Shown here: positions 20,965-31,440 of the stretch, one piece after another | Position numbering within the stretch: the stretch's first letter is position 1 | Layout: each line of letters starts with the position of its first letter | NCBI GenBank assembly: GCA_050084515.1 | Contig: CM114275.1 | Span: 22,878,001-22,942,000 of the forward strand | Direction: 5' to 3' | From: Blasia pusilla | Taxonomy: Eukaryota > Marchantiophyta > Marchantiopsida > Blasiales | DNA length: 64,000 nucleotides | Program-made: the position numbers and the translations under genes | The notes under the pieces: generated by a model | Database searches by the model: none | Seen by the model: the letters and a program-made list of their open reading frames with translations, nothing else | Told to the model about the DNA's origin: nothing

Positions 20965-22253
20965 CTTAAAGAACTGGAGTAGATCGATGGTAGCTTCGAT
21001 TGTAGATCAGTATGATCTGGTTAGGGCTGATTGTGTACTCAGCCGTGGATGTTTGTGGCTTGTGGCCTATGTTGGAGGTGTGAATCTGGTGCGTGGTTAA
21101 TTGGGAAAGAAGCGCCTTGCTAAGTGCTTTCCAACGCGCTTTAGATCGCCGGATTTCGTCAAGGGAGTTGGAAGTTATCAAGGATTGAAGATTTTGGTTC
21201 GTTTTCGACGGTTTTCTGATGTGGAGAGCTTGGAGTGTGGAAGCTGTGTTGAAGTTCATCCAAATCGGGTGAGAGGTTCCTATTGCTACTTGTATTGTGA
21301 TCTCATGTGTAGCTATCTGCTTGAGTGTGTGGAGCGTTGCGGATTTCTGCGTGCATGAAACTTGGCGGAAGCGCTGTCGGATTTGCGATTCTTGAGGTGT
21401 ATGGACAGCAAGTTTGTCTCATTTTTAGCTCGGAGTACAGAGCTCGGTTGTAGCTGATTTTTTGTGTAGAGATAGCTATGGTGGACAGCGGATCGGAGGG
21501 GCTGGCTGGTTGGTGACTCGTTCATTGTTGGAGGCTTCGAGGCAACTCGTGGTAGCTCAGGGCGAGTGGGCGTGAGAGGCGGAGTAAGGAGCAAGGAGCA
21601 AGCAAGCAAGCTTGCTTGCTTGGGCGTGAGGCAATTTTTGCAGGATTTGGGATTTGAGTGTTGCATAACTGGTCACCCATCTTTGGGCTATTCTGCCTGG
21701 AGGATGCTTAATTGGTGAGTTCTTAACTATGCCAGTGTACATACTGTTGTAGCTCATTTGGTGTTGTTCGGAGATGTGTTAGGCGCTTTATGCATCTCAA
21801 GTTTTTGGTTGATGTACCTCTAGCGCATAGTACGGTGTAGCCTCTCCATGCAGGTGATATTTTCAGGTGCTGCGAGTTCGACTAGCACGTCATCGACCCA
21901 CGGCGGAGTAGCTATTGCGTTAGAATTGTGTGGTGGGTTTTGTGGATTCAGGGGGCACCACATTTGGTGGATTATGTTACCTTGATTTCAATTTGCGATT
22001 GGAGGGTTGTCGTTGGACTTCCTGTGTTTGGATCCCCTCCATCGGTGCTTCTTGCTTGCGCGCCCATTGTTAGGGTTGACGCTGATTTCCAGAGTAGTGT
22101 TACTTGTGCTGCTACCGATGAGTGAGGTGGAGGGATGACGAGTAGACCGTGGGAGGCTTCTTGTGGTGATGACAAGTTAGGTTTCCAACACCCATAGCTA
22201 GTAGAGCTAGAATAGTATAGCGACATCGACGTCACTTGGTTATTTGGTGGTGG
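20965..22253 (+). other. P2 leader
   Basis: Non-coding stretch between A1 and Gag with no canonical tRNA primer-binding site next to A1. Includes a small AAGCAAGCAAGCTTGCTTGCTT palindrome near 21599-21622. Its sequence does not match the leader of M1/M2. Confidence 0.7.
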
Positions 22254-23769
22254 TAATTTGGTGGTGGTGCGGCATCGACGTTGGTCATCACGGAGCTGTC
22301 GGGTGGTCTGGTTGGGGACCGTGGTGGTTTCACACGGAGTGGATTTAGGTATCGGCTACCTTTTCCACTTCCGACGGTTGATGAAGAGGAGGACGACGAT
22401 GTTCCAAACACCGAGTCTTCTACGTTGTTATCGAGTGTTGCAGCTTCATTGATTTGGGACATGGACGGTGGATATGGGGCCATGAAGGGACCACAACGAT
22501 ACTCGGGTGCAGTGGGCACCATTGAGTTGGAGGACTTCATGCAGGAGTTTGATACGTGGTGTGATATGCAGATGTTACGGAATGCCACGTTGTTTACATC
22601 CTTCTTGGCTTGGAAGGGATTGTTTCAGCACTTGGAAGGACCACCCATGGATGATTACCATGATTTTAGGAAAGACCATGTTGTTGAGATTGAGGCATGG
22701 AGACAATATTGGTCTCCAGGCTATGTGTCTATCACCCATGGTGGTATTGGTAGTAGTGCTCCTACTATGCCAGCCAGCCCGACGTTGAGTGGTACGAGTA
22801 CGAGCCGGAGTGGGGGTACCAATGGAGGTACTAGTGCCCCACCATCGTTCAGCCCGGTTGCAGAGTTCTTCAAGAGGTTGAAGAAGAACTATCAGGGAGT
22901 GAAGACAGAGAAGTTGAGGAGTCTTCAGGAATTTGAGCGAAAGACTGGTGAGAGTCTTCGTGAGGCATACACTCGTATGCAACGCTTGATTTCGATTACC
23001 CAGTGTGGCGAGGATCAGCGATCGATTTTGGTATGGGATCTTGGACAGAGATTTGCGCCGTAGGGTACGTAATGCTACTCTTATGAGTGATGATTCACCC
23101 ACATTGACCCATGTGTTTGCTCTATCTGAGAAGATTGAGCTTAACATGGTGAAGGAGAGAGTGGTGACATCCGCATTCAGTAGGGATACTACTACTTCTC
23201 GTGTTCAACAGCCCACCTCACAATCTCGTAGTAGTGGTGGTGGTAGTAGTAGTGGGAGTCGTGGGGGGTACACACGACCTCAGTCAGGTCCTAGAGGGAC
23301 ACTTGCGCAGAGACCATTGCCTTCATTTGCTGCCCCGCAGCAAGGACAGTCATGTTGGACATGTGGAGGTGGTCATGTTAGGAAGTTTTGTCCCCAAGAG
23401 GATGGGAGACGGACTTTGGAGGATGGGCCTCAGTCGGCCCCAACTCAGTGTGATCATTGCGGGAGACCAGGTCATCCTCGAGAACGTTGCTTTGATCTTC
23501 ATCTAGAGTTGAGATCAGGCCGCGGCCGTGGTGGAGTAGCTCTGAGAGGCCGAGGTGGTAGAGGTGGTAGAGGTGGACCAGTGGTTGGAGAGCCTACAAT
23601 GGCTACCCCTACCACTACGACAGAGTCAGCTATGGCTGCCATGATTGAGCAGTTGGAGCAGAAGTTGGCTACTATGGTTGGTATCCAGCATAGATCAGAT
23701 TCAAGAGCAGGGGCTTCCACCTCTTATGGAGGGGATGATCTCTCTTATATGGCGAAAAGACAAAGTTGA
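22254..23769 (+). pseudogene. P2 Gag with two zinc knuckles
   Basis: Frame one (to 23063) has KGPQRYSGAVGTIELEDFMQ, PPMDDYHDF, FFKRLKKNYQGVKTEKLRSL and GESLREAYTRMQRLI. A frameshift between 23005 and 23063 moves to the second frame, with DLRRRVRNATLMSDDSPTLT, a Gly/Ser/Arg-rich stretch, and knuckles CWTCGGGHVRKFC (CX2CX3HX4C, about 23353) and CDHCGRPGHPRERC (CX2CX4HX4C, about 23450). Gag packages element RNA in cytoplasmic particles. It lines up with Gag of P1 and M1 in order and spacing. Confidence 0.88.
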
Positions 23770-23989
23770 GGCATCAGTGCGATTCTGAGAGGAGCCACTC
23801 GAGCGTCAGAGCCACGTGGTGCTACTGTGGAGTTGGACCCATAGAGGGGTGAGGCAGGGAGGCAGGCTAGGCTTCCCCAATCATTCTTGTTGTCTGAGGT
23901 GCTTAGGACTCCATCCATGGTTCCTATGCAGCCTATTGAGCCAACAGTGGGGAGTGAGGCATCTACATCGCCTGTAGTAGACACGGTGT

Positions 23990-25030
23990 CGTAAAGTAAA
24001 ATCAACCAGTGTGTAAACTCCTTCGTCATTAAGTGTTAGATAGAGTTTCATTAGAATTTAGTAAATTGGCTTAGAAAAAGGAGATTCTTATGTTTAAACC
24101 TCTTTATGGTGCCTCTTTTATGCGGGCCCAACTTTAGGAAAAGGAGGTAATAAATAAAAGATGACTTTATAAAAGTAAAGTAGTTGCTTTAATGAAAAGC
24201 AAAAGTAGTCTTGGTTGGTGGCTAGGTTAGTTGGGGTAATTTGGAAAATATCATGTGGGTAAAAGAGGATATTTTGGAAGAGATAAGAGGAAATCTACTT
24301 GTGTCAAAATGTGATTGGCTAAGCCTTGGGAGGAAGCCATGTGGCACAAGATAAGATAAGCTCTATTTCGTACTCTTGTGGATCCCTTGTGAGTATATAA
24401 AGAGGAGGGACCTTCAAGGTTCATCACCTTCTATTCCACATCTTGAGGTTTAGTCATACTAAAATAGCAGATGTTTTGGCTTGTTACTTTCCCAATGAGA
24501 GTGGATTACCCCTCTTGGGAGAATAACTCCGCCAAAACCCATTCTTGATGAGAGTAGAGAATGTCTGTCAAGCATGGATAGGGGTGGAGCACGAGCTGTG
24601 CCCGACTTTCCTTTCCTCAATCCTTACCATGTCAAGGTACTCTTTGTAGATAGGCACTGGTTCACTCGCTATTTAGTTTATCACTTTGGGGAGGCGTTCA
24701 TGAACCAGGTCATGCAATCTCCAACTCATGTGATTCTTCCTATCGTCACATATGGAAGGACATGGGATTGTACTTTGTATGTCCTTATATAGCGATCCAT
24801 GGATGTCAATAGGCCTGGTCAAGTAGGGTTTAACACTAGTTGTGCTATCTTCCTCGTGTACAAACGTAAAATAGTTTATAGGGATTTTATAGTTAGGAAT
24901 TTCGGGGTCCGATGTTACGAAGAAGTGATCGCCTCGGCACTTCCATTTGTGATACCTGTCGTGAGAGAATGGAGAGTGAACATCATAATTTTGTATTGAA
25001 AAAGGAGAACTTATTAGAGAGTTCACCTTG
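23990..25030 (+). other. P2-specific insert with TATA box and a two-repeat ORF of unknown function
   Basis: No counterpart in M1, P1 or M2. It starts near TGTCGTAAAGTAAAATC and has a TATATAAAGAGGAGGG promoter-like box near 24394. It then holds two consecutive open stretches (24574-24792 and 24799-24999) separated by one stop. The two halves resemble each other weakly (KVLFVDRHWFTRYLVYHFGE against AIFLVYKRKIVYRDFIVRNF; HVILPIV against PFVIPVV). It could be a solo LTR of another element plus captured coding sequence. No domain is recognised and boundaries are approximate. Confidence 0.45.
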
Positions 25031-25044
25031 CATCGACCGCATCT

Positions 25045-26150
25045 ACCGCAGCTAGAAGGCCCGCTCTTGCTCGAAGAAAGATTCTCGACGCGACAACGGA
25101 TGCAGCATCCAGTGCAGTATTGCGGATGGCAACTTCAGTGTTGGGATCCCTATTGTTTTCGGCCACGGAGCTGATGGCTTTAGGAGTTGACTAAGCTCAT
25201 GTATTTAAGCTAGCAGCCACGTTGTGTGAACGTGGGGATGTTACTGCTACACGTGTTGAGGTGGATGAGGGTGTTGCGGTGGAGCGACCCTCTATGTCAG
25301 GTGTAGCATTGAGTACCGGTGCTACTTGGCGGCAAAGGCGAAGATGGATGCATTACCGGCCCGGCCAGCCATTGATCGTGAGAGGCTTACACTGGTGTAT
25401 GTATGTTGGACAACCGAATGGGATCTTCCGATTGGTGAGTCCTACATGACGGTGTATAGACGGATAGAGTCTTGTTAGACGGTGCCCAACCTTTGATGTT
25501 GGGAAAGGCGGCATGTATTGGTTTGGGTATTCGGAGGTCAGAGCTTGAGCCTTGCCCATTCCAGATTCAAACATCACTTGGAGGAGCCAATGATAGGTCT
25601 CAATTCATGACACAAGAGAAGTTTTCTATACAGTTGAGACCAGATCATGCGACTGATAGCTCCCGGTTGGGAGTATCTGCAGTAGTCACATCAGCCGAGT
25701 CGTATGATGTACTAGTTGGAGGAGCAGTATTGTATCCGATGGGTTTTCAGATGGATTACTGGACTGAGACAGCGTCTTATAGACCTGGTTGGCAGTCCCG
25801 GAATGGACGTATGAGCCAAGTTCCTGTGAGATTTATTTATGGGGCTCGACCAGGAGGGTCTTCCCCAACTGTGTTAGCATCTGTGGTTGGTTTTAGTGGA
25901 GTAGTCACTTGGCCAGGAGACTTTTTGGAGGGTAATGTTTCAGCTATGGATTCTCCTGTGCATGAGGAGGTAGAGGAGGTCCCTATTTTTGCAGCCGTGG
26001 CATCCTCATTGTTAGATGTGCCACTTTGGAGTTCAGGCGGTGCACTACGGCAGGAGGCTGATCGCCTAGTGCAGGAGGCTTGGTGTGAGGCTGTTATACC
26101 TCACGAGGAAGAAGAGGCCCCACGGCGGACTCCTATTTCTGGTCCAGTTG
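25045..26150 (+). pseudogene. P2 protease region and linkers
   Basis: The upstream linker includes AATLCERGDVTATRVEVDEG. The protease begins RVLLDGAQPLMLGK (about 25470): the usual Asp-Ser-Gly is Asp-Gly-Ala, lacking the serine codon seen in M1. It is followed by FQIQTSLGGA and ESYDVLVGGAVLYPMGFQMD. A second linker (VPLWSSGGALRQEADRLVQE) leads into the methyltransferase in the same frame. Loss of the serine suggests an impaired protease. Confidence 0.8.
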
Positions 26151-26154
26151 GGTT

Positions 26155-27180
26155 ATCCCCTTTGGATACTACACCCATTGTATGGCAGTATCCGCAAGAG
26201 GGCATTTGTGTGTTAGATCTCTTTGGTGGGATTAGCACTGGTTTGGTTGCAGTGTTGCAGGCCGGTATTCTTGTGCGGAGATACGTGTATGTGGAGCGAG
26301 ATGAGATGGACCATAGAGTCTCATCCCGACATATTGGTCAGTTGATGCGGAGATATCCTGAGTTGTTGCCGCCATCAGCTATTCGTGGGTACTAACGTGC
26401 TTTGCCCTCACACATTGCATTGTTGGGGGCGCAGGACCTTGAGAGGGTTGGTTCTGTGGATTTGGTGATTGCTGGATGACCATGTCAGGGTCATACATGT
26501 GCAGGTCGTGGTGAGGGATTACACGACCCTAGGTCTCGATTGTTTTGGGAGATGTTACGGGTGTTACGACATCTTCAGGTTCATCAGGCACGTGCTCCAG
26601 CTTACATTCTGGAGAATGTTCCATTGTTGGGTGACACTCGGACCCGGATGATGGCGAGTGTTCATGAGGTGCGGTCTTGGATTGGACCAGCGGTGTTGTT
26701 GGATGCAGCGCGAGTTGGCTCGCGTGCACATCGTCCATGCTTGTGGTGGACAAACTTGTTGCCTACGGAGGTTCTACGTCGAGCATATGATGCAGTGCAG
26801 CGGGATCCTTGCCTTACCGTGGATAGTATCTTGGATACTGGGCGACTTTCTCAGGTGGTGAGGGTTATTGATCGGTCACCCATGGCAGTGGTGAACCGTG
26901 TGGGCCAGCCTAGGATGGCACTACCCACATTTGTGAGTTTTCCCTCGTCACATGCCTACAGGGAAGGTGGTCCGGGGCTTGTATGGGATTCTCATGTGCG
27001 ACAATTGGTGGAGCCTAACACTGATGAGAGAGAGCGTGCGATGGGATTTGCTACTGGTGTGACAGCGGTTGCTTCTATTTCTGAGGCTTCACGACGTCAT
27101 GTGTTGGGTTAGGCCATGGACCTGAATTGTTTGACTTGGATTTTGAGTCTTGGTATGGCCGAGCAACGTCGATTTGAACT
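26155..27180 (+). pseudogene. P2 cytosine-C5 DNA methyltransferase domain (DNMT3-like)
   Basis: The most complete methyltransferase in the window. Motif I CVLDLFGGISTGLVAVLQAG (26207 on). Motif IV VDLVIAG-stop-PCQGHTCAGRG: the Trp codon is TGA, the catalytic Pro-Cys is at 26480-26485. RSRLFWEMLRVLRHLQ; motif VI AYILENVPLLGD; motif VIII RVGSRAHRPCLWWTNLLP; C-terminal FPSSHAYREGGPGLVWD, ERERAMGFATGVTAVASISE and RRHVLG. The layout FDLVIGGSPC...LFFEFYRLL...ENV...RARYFWGNLP of DNMT3 is the closest pattern I know. A TAA at 26394 and the TGA break the frame. It is continuous with the protease upstream, so it was made as part of the polyprotein. Confidence 0.9.
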
Positions 27181-27401
27181 ATGTCTGTGGGTCTTCCACC
27201 CCTTGTAATGAGCTCGATGGCTACCGGGCGGTAGAGGCATCGGCTGGGGGCGAGGAGAGTAGTATTTTGCATCCATGGAGTAAATGGGATGTAATGGTTG
27301 GGCATGTGGAGTTGGTTGCTCATGCTGGTGGAGGAGTTATTTGCTCAGATGATGGTGTAGCTAAGGGTGTACCATCTTGTGAGGGGGTTGCATAGCAACC
27401 A

Positions 27402-28850
27402 ATGGCATCGTCCTCTCCCTCTAGTGTGCCAGTGGAGGAGACTTGGGAGCCATTACTTGGGCCCAAGCTTACGGGAGGTGAGAAACGACGCTTGACAGAG
27501 TTCCTACGTGCTTATAGGAGTTGTTTTGCCTTTAGCATGAAGGAGTTGGGTTCTCTGGTTGGACCCGCTATACGGATTGATTGGGCTAGTGATACGCCAA
27601 TCTTCCGTCGTCCCTACCGATATAGTGATGTGGAGAGGGACCTGATTCAGAGTAGGACGTTGGACCTTTTGGAGGCTGGATTAGTGGAGTTGTCACATGG
27701 AGAGTATGCATCAGCCACTGTCATGCCTGCTAAAAAGGATATGCATGGCAACTACACGGATAGGCGGATGTGTGGAGATTACCGTCCTATCAATCGGAAA
27801 ACCAAGGCCGATAGGTATGCCATGCCTACACCTGAGGAGATCTTTGATGTGGTGGGACAGTCAAAGATTTTCAGTACTTTGGATCTTCGGGCAGGATACC
27901 ATCAATTGCCGATTCGGGAGAGTGACAAGGCCAAGATAGCATTTTGGGGTGTCAACTCTCATGGCAAGGATTGTTTGTACCAATGGAAATTCTTACCCTT
28001 TGGGTTGAAGAATGCACCTGCCGAGTTTCAGAGAGTGATGGACAGGATCCTATGAGGGTTGGATTTTGTTCCGTGTTACATTGATGATATCTTGGTGTTC
28101 AATATCACGGTGGAGGAGCATCAGATACATTTGCAAATGGTGTTTGAGCGGTTGAAAGCTCATGGTCTACGTTTGCATCCAGGAAAGTGTAAGTTCTTCC
28201 ATGAGGATGTTGAGTACTTGGGTCATGTGATCTATCCAGGTGGTTTGGGAGTTCAGCAAGCAAAGGTGGAGGCTATTGCACTTATTCCGCGTCCGGTAGA
28301 TGTGAGTAGAGTTCGGGCATTCATGGGATTGGCGAACTACTATCGGAGGTATGTGAAGGGATTTAGTGCTATGGCAAAGTCTTTGAACCAATTGCTGAAA
28401 TCAGATCAAGAGTGGCACTGGGGAGATGATCAGGAGAGAGCTTTTGTGGAGCTTAAGGCCCAGTTGGTGGCGGCGCCTATCTTGAGGAGACCTATCAGAA
28501 GGCGCCCATTTCAGTTACACACTGATTGGAGTAGGTTGGGACTTGGAGCGGTGTTGACACAACATGATGATGAGCACATGGAGTTTGTGGTGGCCTATGC
28601 AAGTCGTTCGAATAATGCAGTGGAGTCGTGCTATAGTTCATATGAGGGAGGGAGAGTGCTTGGCAAGAGTGTGGGTGGCACACTTTAGGTGTGACTTTTT
28701 TGGCACACAGTTTACCCTTGTTACTGATCACCAGCCGCTCAAGTGGTTGATGGAGTCTGACAAGCTTACATGGAAGCTTGCACGGTGGGCTCTTATCTTA
28801 CAGGAGTATGACTTCTAGGTGGTACATAGACCTGGAGTTGCCAACCTTGA
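27402..28850 (+). pseudogene. P2 reverse transcriptase and RNase H
   Basis: RT: YADRRMCGDYRPINRKTKA-type block, KIFSTLDLRAGYHQLPI, FLPFGLKNAPAEFQRVMDRI, VPCYIDDILVFN (catalytic YIDD, about 28071), HPGKCKFFHEDVEYLGHVIY and VRAFMGLANYYRRYVKGF. RNase [43 protein letters not shown], then HRPGVANLDADGLSRNPC. Only a TGA near 28053, a frameshift near 28670 and a TAG at 28817 interrupt it. Both catalytic sets look largely intact. Confidence 0.93.
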
Positions 28851-30177
28851 TGCTGATGGGTTGAGTAGGAACCCATGTACTAGCCAAGAGGATACAACTG
28901 GGGCTAGATGGCATGGCGAGGTTGATGAGGAGATGGCGCCAGGTTGGCATGCATCCGCCTTTTTATGTTGGTTAGGGGTGGACTCTAGTATGGAGGATCA
29001 CATGATATCTTACTCTAGTCAGAGGGTAGATGGCCAGCCTTTAGATCCTAAGGTTGGAGATGGTGGTACGGATGAGCGTGATATTCATGATGATGCGTTG
29101 GTGTTGGAGTTCCTACGGACCAGTAGGGTGCCACACATAGTGAGTGCCAAGGAGTGAGACCGTGTTCTTCAATGTGCTAAGAGGTATCGATTGGAGGGAA
29201 CACATATTCTCCGCGTGTGGGAGGATGGTAGAGTACGAGTAGTGCCACATTTGACTCAGAGAGAGCGCATTGTGCGACATGCCCATGAGGAGTTGGGACA
29301 TTTTGGGGTAAAGCGTACGTATAGCTTACTCCTTGGCGAGTATTGGTGGCGTGGCATGCATACTCAGGTGCAGCAGTTGGTGTCACGTTGTATGGTTTGT
29401 GACCGGGTGAGGGCATCATTCAATGCCCCTACACCACAATTACATCCCTTGCCTATGGGGTTGGGTTACCGTTGGAGTGTGGACTTTGCGGGACCGTTAC
29501 CGTTGACTGTACGACATCATCGATATGTGTTGGTGATGGTGGAGCACTTCTCCAAGTGGATTGAGTTGGTGGCATTACCGGACAAGGCAAGTGAGGGAAC
29601 GGCGTATGCGTTTCTTGATAGAGTGCTTAGTCATTTTGGTGCACCAGCTGAAGTGCTGACCGACCAGGGTACAGAGTTTCAGGGTGAGTTTCAGGTCTTG
29701 TGTGACAAGGCGTTGATTGATCATCGGACCACGTCTCGAGATCATCCAGAGGCAGATGGTTTGGCTGAGCGTGTGGTTCAGACGGTGAAGAGGGCATTGC
29801 GCAAGTATGGCCTACAGAAGGGGCATATTGGAGACTGGGATATTCAGTTTCCATGGTTAGCCATGGGGTATAGGTTCAGTCGCCAAGCATCCTTGGCTTC
29901 CTTCTCACCTTATTTTCTGTTATATGGCCGAGATCCAGACTTGCCTGCAGCAATTCGTCGGGAGTCTAGTGAGGTGGTGAAGCTTGATAACCCAGAGATG
30001 TGGATGAGAGTGTGTTCTCAGCGGACGGAGCTCTTTCAGAGAGTTATGCCAACAGCCTTTGAGAATCTTGCCATTGCTCAACATAGGGATACGTTGCGGT
30101 ATGCAACCATTCGGGGTGGAGGTTATCGACCATCAATTTGTAGGTTCCATATGGGGGACTATGTCTATTTGCAATAG
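28851..30177 (+). pseudogene. P2 integrase (DDE)
   Basis: After a linker, a 328-codon open frame from 29191 carries the H2C2 zinc module (VRHAHEELGHFGVKR, then SRCMVCDRVRAS). The core follows: YRWSVDFAGPLPLT with the first Asp, LTDQGTEFQGEF with the second, and DHPEADGLAERVVQTVKRAL with the Glu. The C-terminal part has RQASLASFSPYFLLYGRDPD and FHMGDYVYL. The 4-bp duplications flanking three family insertions agree with a DDE integrase and not a tyrosine recombinase. A TAG at 30175 (CAG to TAG) separates it from the PHD-bearing tail. Confidence 0.93.
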
Positions 30178-30519
30178 ATTGCACCAACAACATTGGATGT
30201 GACGGCAGGCCGCACTATTTTACGAGTGCGCGAGGTGTTAGCTTTGGAGTTCTCATGTTGGAGGATCGTGATGGAGTTGTTTGGAAGGACCATGTGCGTA
30301 ATTCTGCGCCATGTCATCTTCCAAATGTGGATGGTACTGTTGACCCAAGCTTAGCCATGATACGTGCTAGCTTGAGGTGCATGTTGTGTGGGTCTCTGCT
30401 TTGTAACGGCCCGTATGTTGGTGTGTGATCGGTGTTCTAGGGGTTGGCACATGATGTGTTTGACTCACGTATGGATGTTGTTCCTCTTTGGAAGGTGGGT
30501 TTGTCCTCGATGTACTTAG
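30178..30519 (+). pseudogene. P2 polyprotein C-terminus with PHD finger
   Basis: GVVWKDHVRNSAPCHLPNVD is followed by the zinc ligands: CMLC (30378-30389), CDRC (30424-30435), WHMMC (30445-30459) and CPRC (30502-30513), then a stop at 30519. That is the C4HC3 order of a PHD finger, including the Trp two residues before the last Cys pair. One frameshift falls near 30400 between the first and second pair. PHD fingers read the histone H3 N-terminus. Placement after integrase suggests a chromatin-tethering role like the chromodomain of chromoviruses, which is inference. Confidence 0.85.
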
Positions 30520-30679
30520 AGAGGTAGATGACTTGATCTTTGCATGATATGGATTACAGATGTGCAACTAAAGATGGGGCAACCTAGCACCCGGCCTTCT
30601 GATTCGGGCACCCAAGAAGGCGTATAGCATGTAGTAGATGTATAGGGCTACCTGGGAGTTAGAGGGATCTAACCGCCAG

Positions 30680-30691
30680 TTAGGGGGGCCA
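30680..30691 (+). promoter_or_regulatory. Polypurine tract of P2
   Basis: TTAGGGGGGCCA directly precedes B1, the same relation as in M1, M2 and P1. Confidence 0.65.
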
Positions 30692-30787
30692 GTTGTGGTA
30701 CACTTGTGTTTTTGGATGCTCTCGTCTATGTTATGTATGTATGTGAGTATGGTATGTCGATGTATGTTGCATGACGATGTGGATTGG
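30692..30787 (+). repeat. P2 repeat B1 (internal copy)
   Basis: 96 bp, GTTGTGGTACACTTGTG through GACGATGTGGATTGG; repeated as B2 at 31441. Its last bases (CGCAAGACA in B2) are missing at the B1/A2 border. Confidence 0.83.
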
Positions 30788-31440
30788 TCATGACCATACG
30801 GATTATGTCGAGAGTATAGTATGCATGACCATAGGACCGTAGTGGCTTTAGAGATCGGTCTCATACATAGGGTTGGGGGTTACTCGGTTGGGGGTGACTT
30901 TCCCATTAGGGTCCGCTCTTAGGTTGGAGGATATAGTATGCTAGTAGAGGCCATTCAATTCTTTGTAGGACCGTAGTGGGAGGCTTGGTAGAGATCTTGG
31001 CTATGGTGTTTCTCATAGATTCTCCCATAGGTTTGGGGTTATGTGATTCTATACGTGTTTTTGGGGTGACTTTCCCATTACTTGTGTTTGTGGGCCCGCT
31101 CTTAGGTTGGAGGATATATGTATGTTGTGGAGTGCACTCAAAGAATACGGATTAGTCAGAGAGTATAGTATGCTAGTAGAGGCCATTCCTCATGTCAATT
31201 CTTTGAGTTGATAGGGTTGGGGTTACTGTTGGGGGTGACTTTCCCATTAGGGGAGTTGGAGTGCACTCAAAGAGCAGTCAATTCTTTGAGTTGAGCCATT
31301 CCCTTGGTAGTGAGTAGAGCTCTTGGCTATGGTGTTTCTTGGTAAGCTTAGACCTAGATTCTCCCATCGTGGAGTGGGTTTGGCTCGATTGTATGTGATT
31401 CTATACGTGTTTTATGACTGTAGGTCTTTCACGGATTTCA
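30788..31440 (+). repeat. P2 repeat A2, enlarged and scrambled
   Basis: Begins TCATGACCATACGGATTATG and ends CACGGATTTCA like A1, but is 653 bp and not 368. It contains several out-of-order repeats of A1 segments; for example GGGGTGACTTTCCCATTA occurs three times and CGCTCTTAGGTTGGAGGATA twice. Either local rearrangement or an assembly artefact. Confidence 0.75.

Noticed and set aside
26155-27180. Possibility that the methyltransferase is a DRM or an adenine (Dam-like) enzyme as in DIRS elements
   Set aside because: Motif order is I-IV-VI-VIII-X, not the permuted DRM order, and motif IV is Pro-Cys and not the DPPY of adenine methyltransferases.
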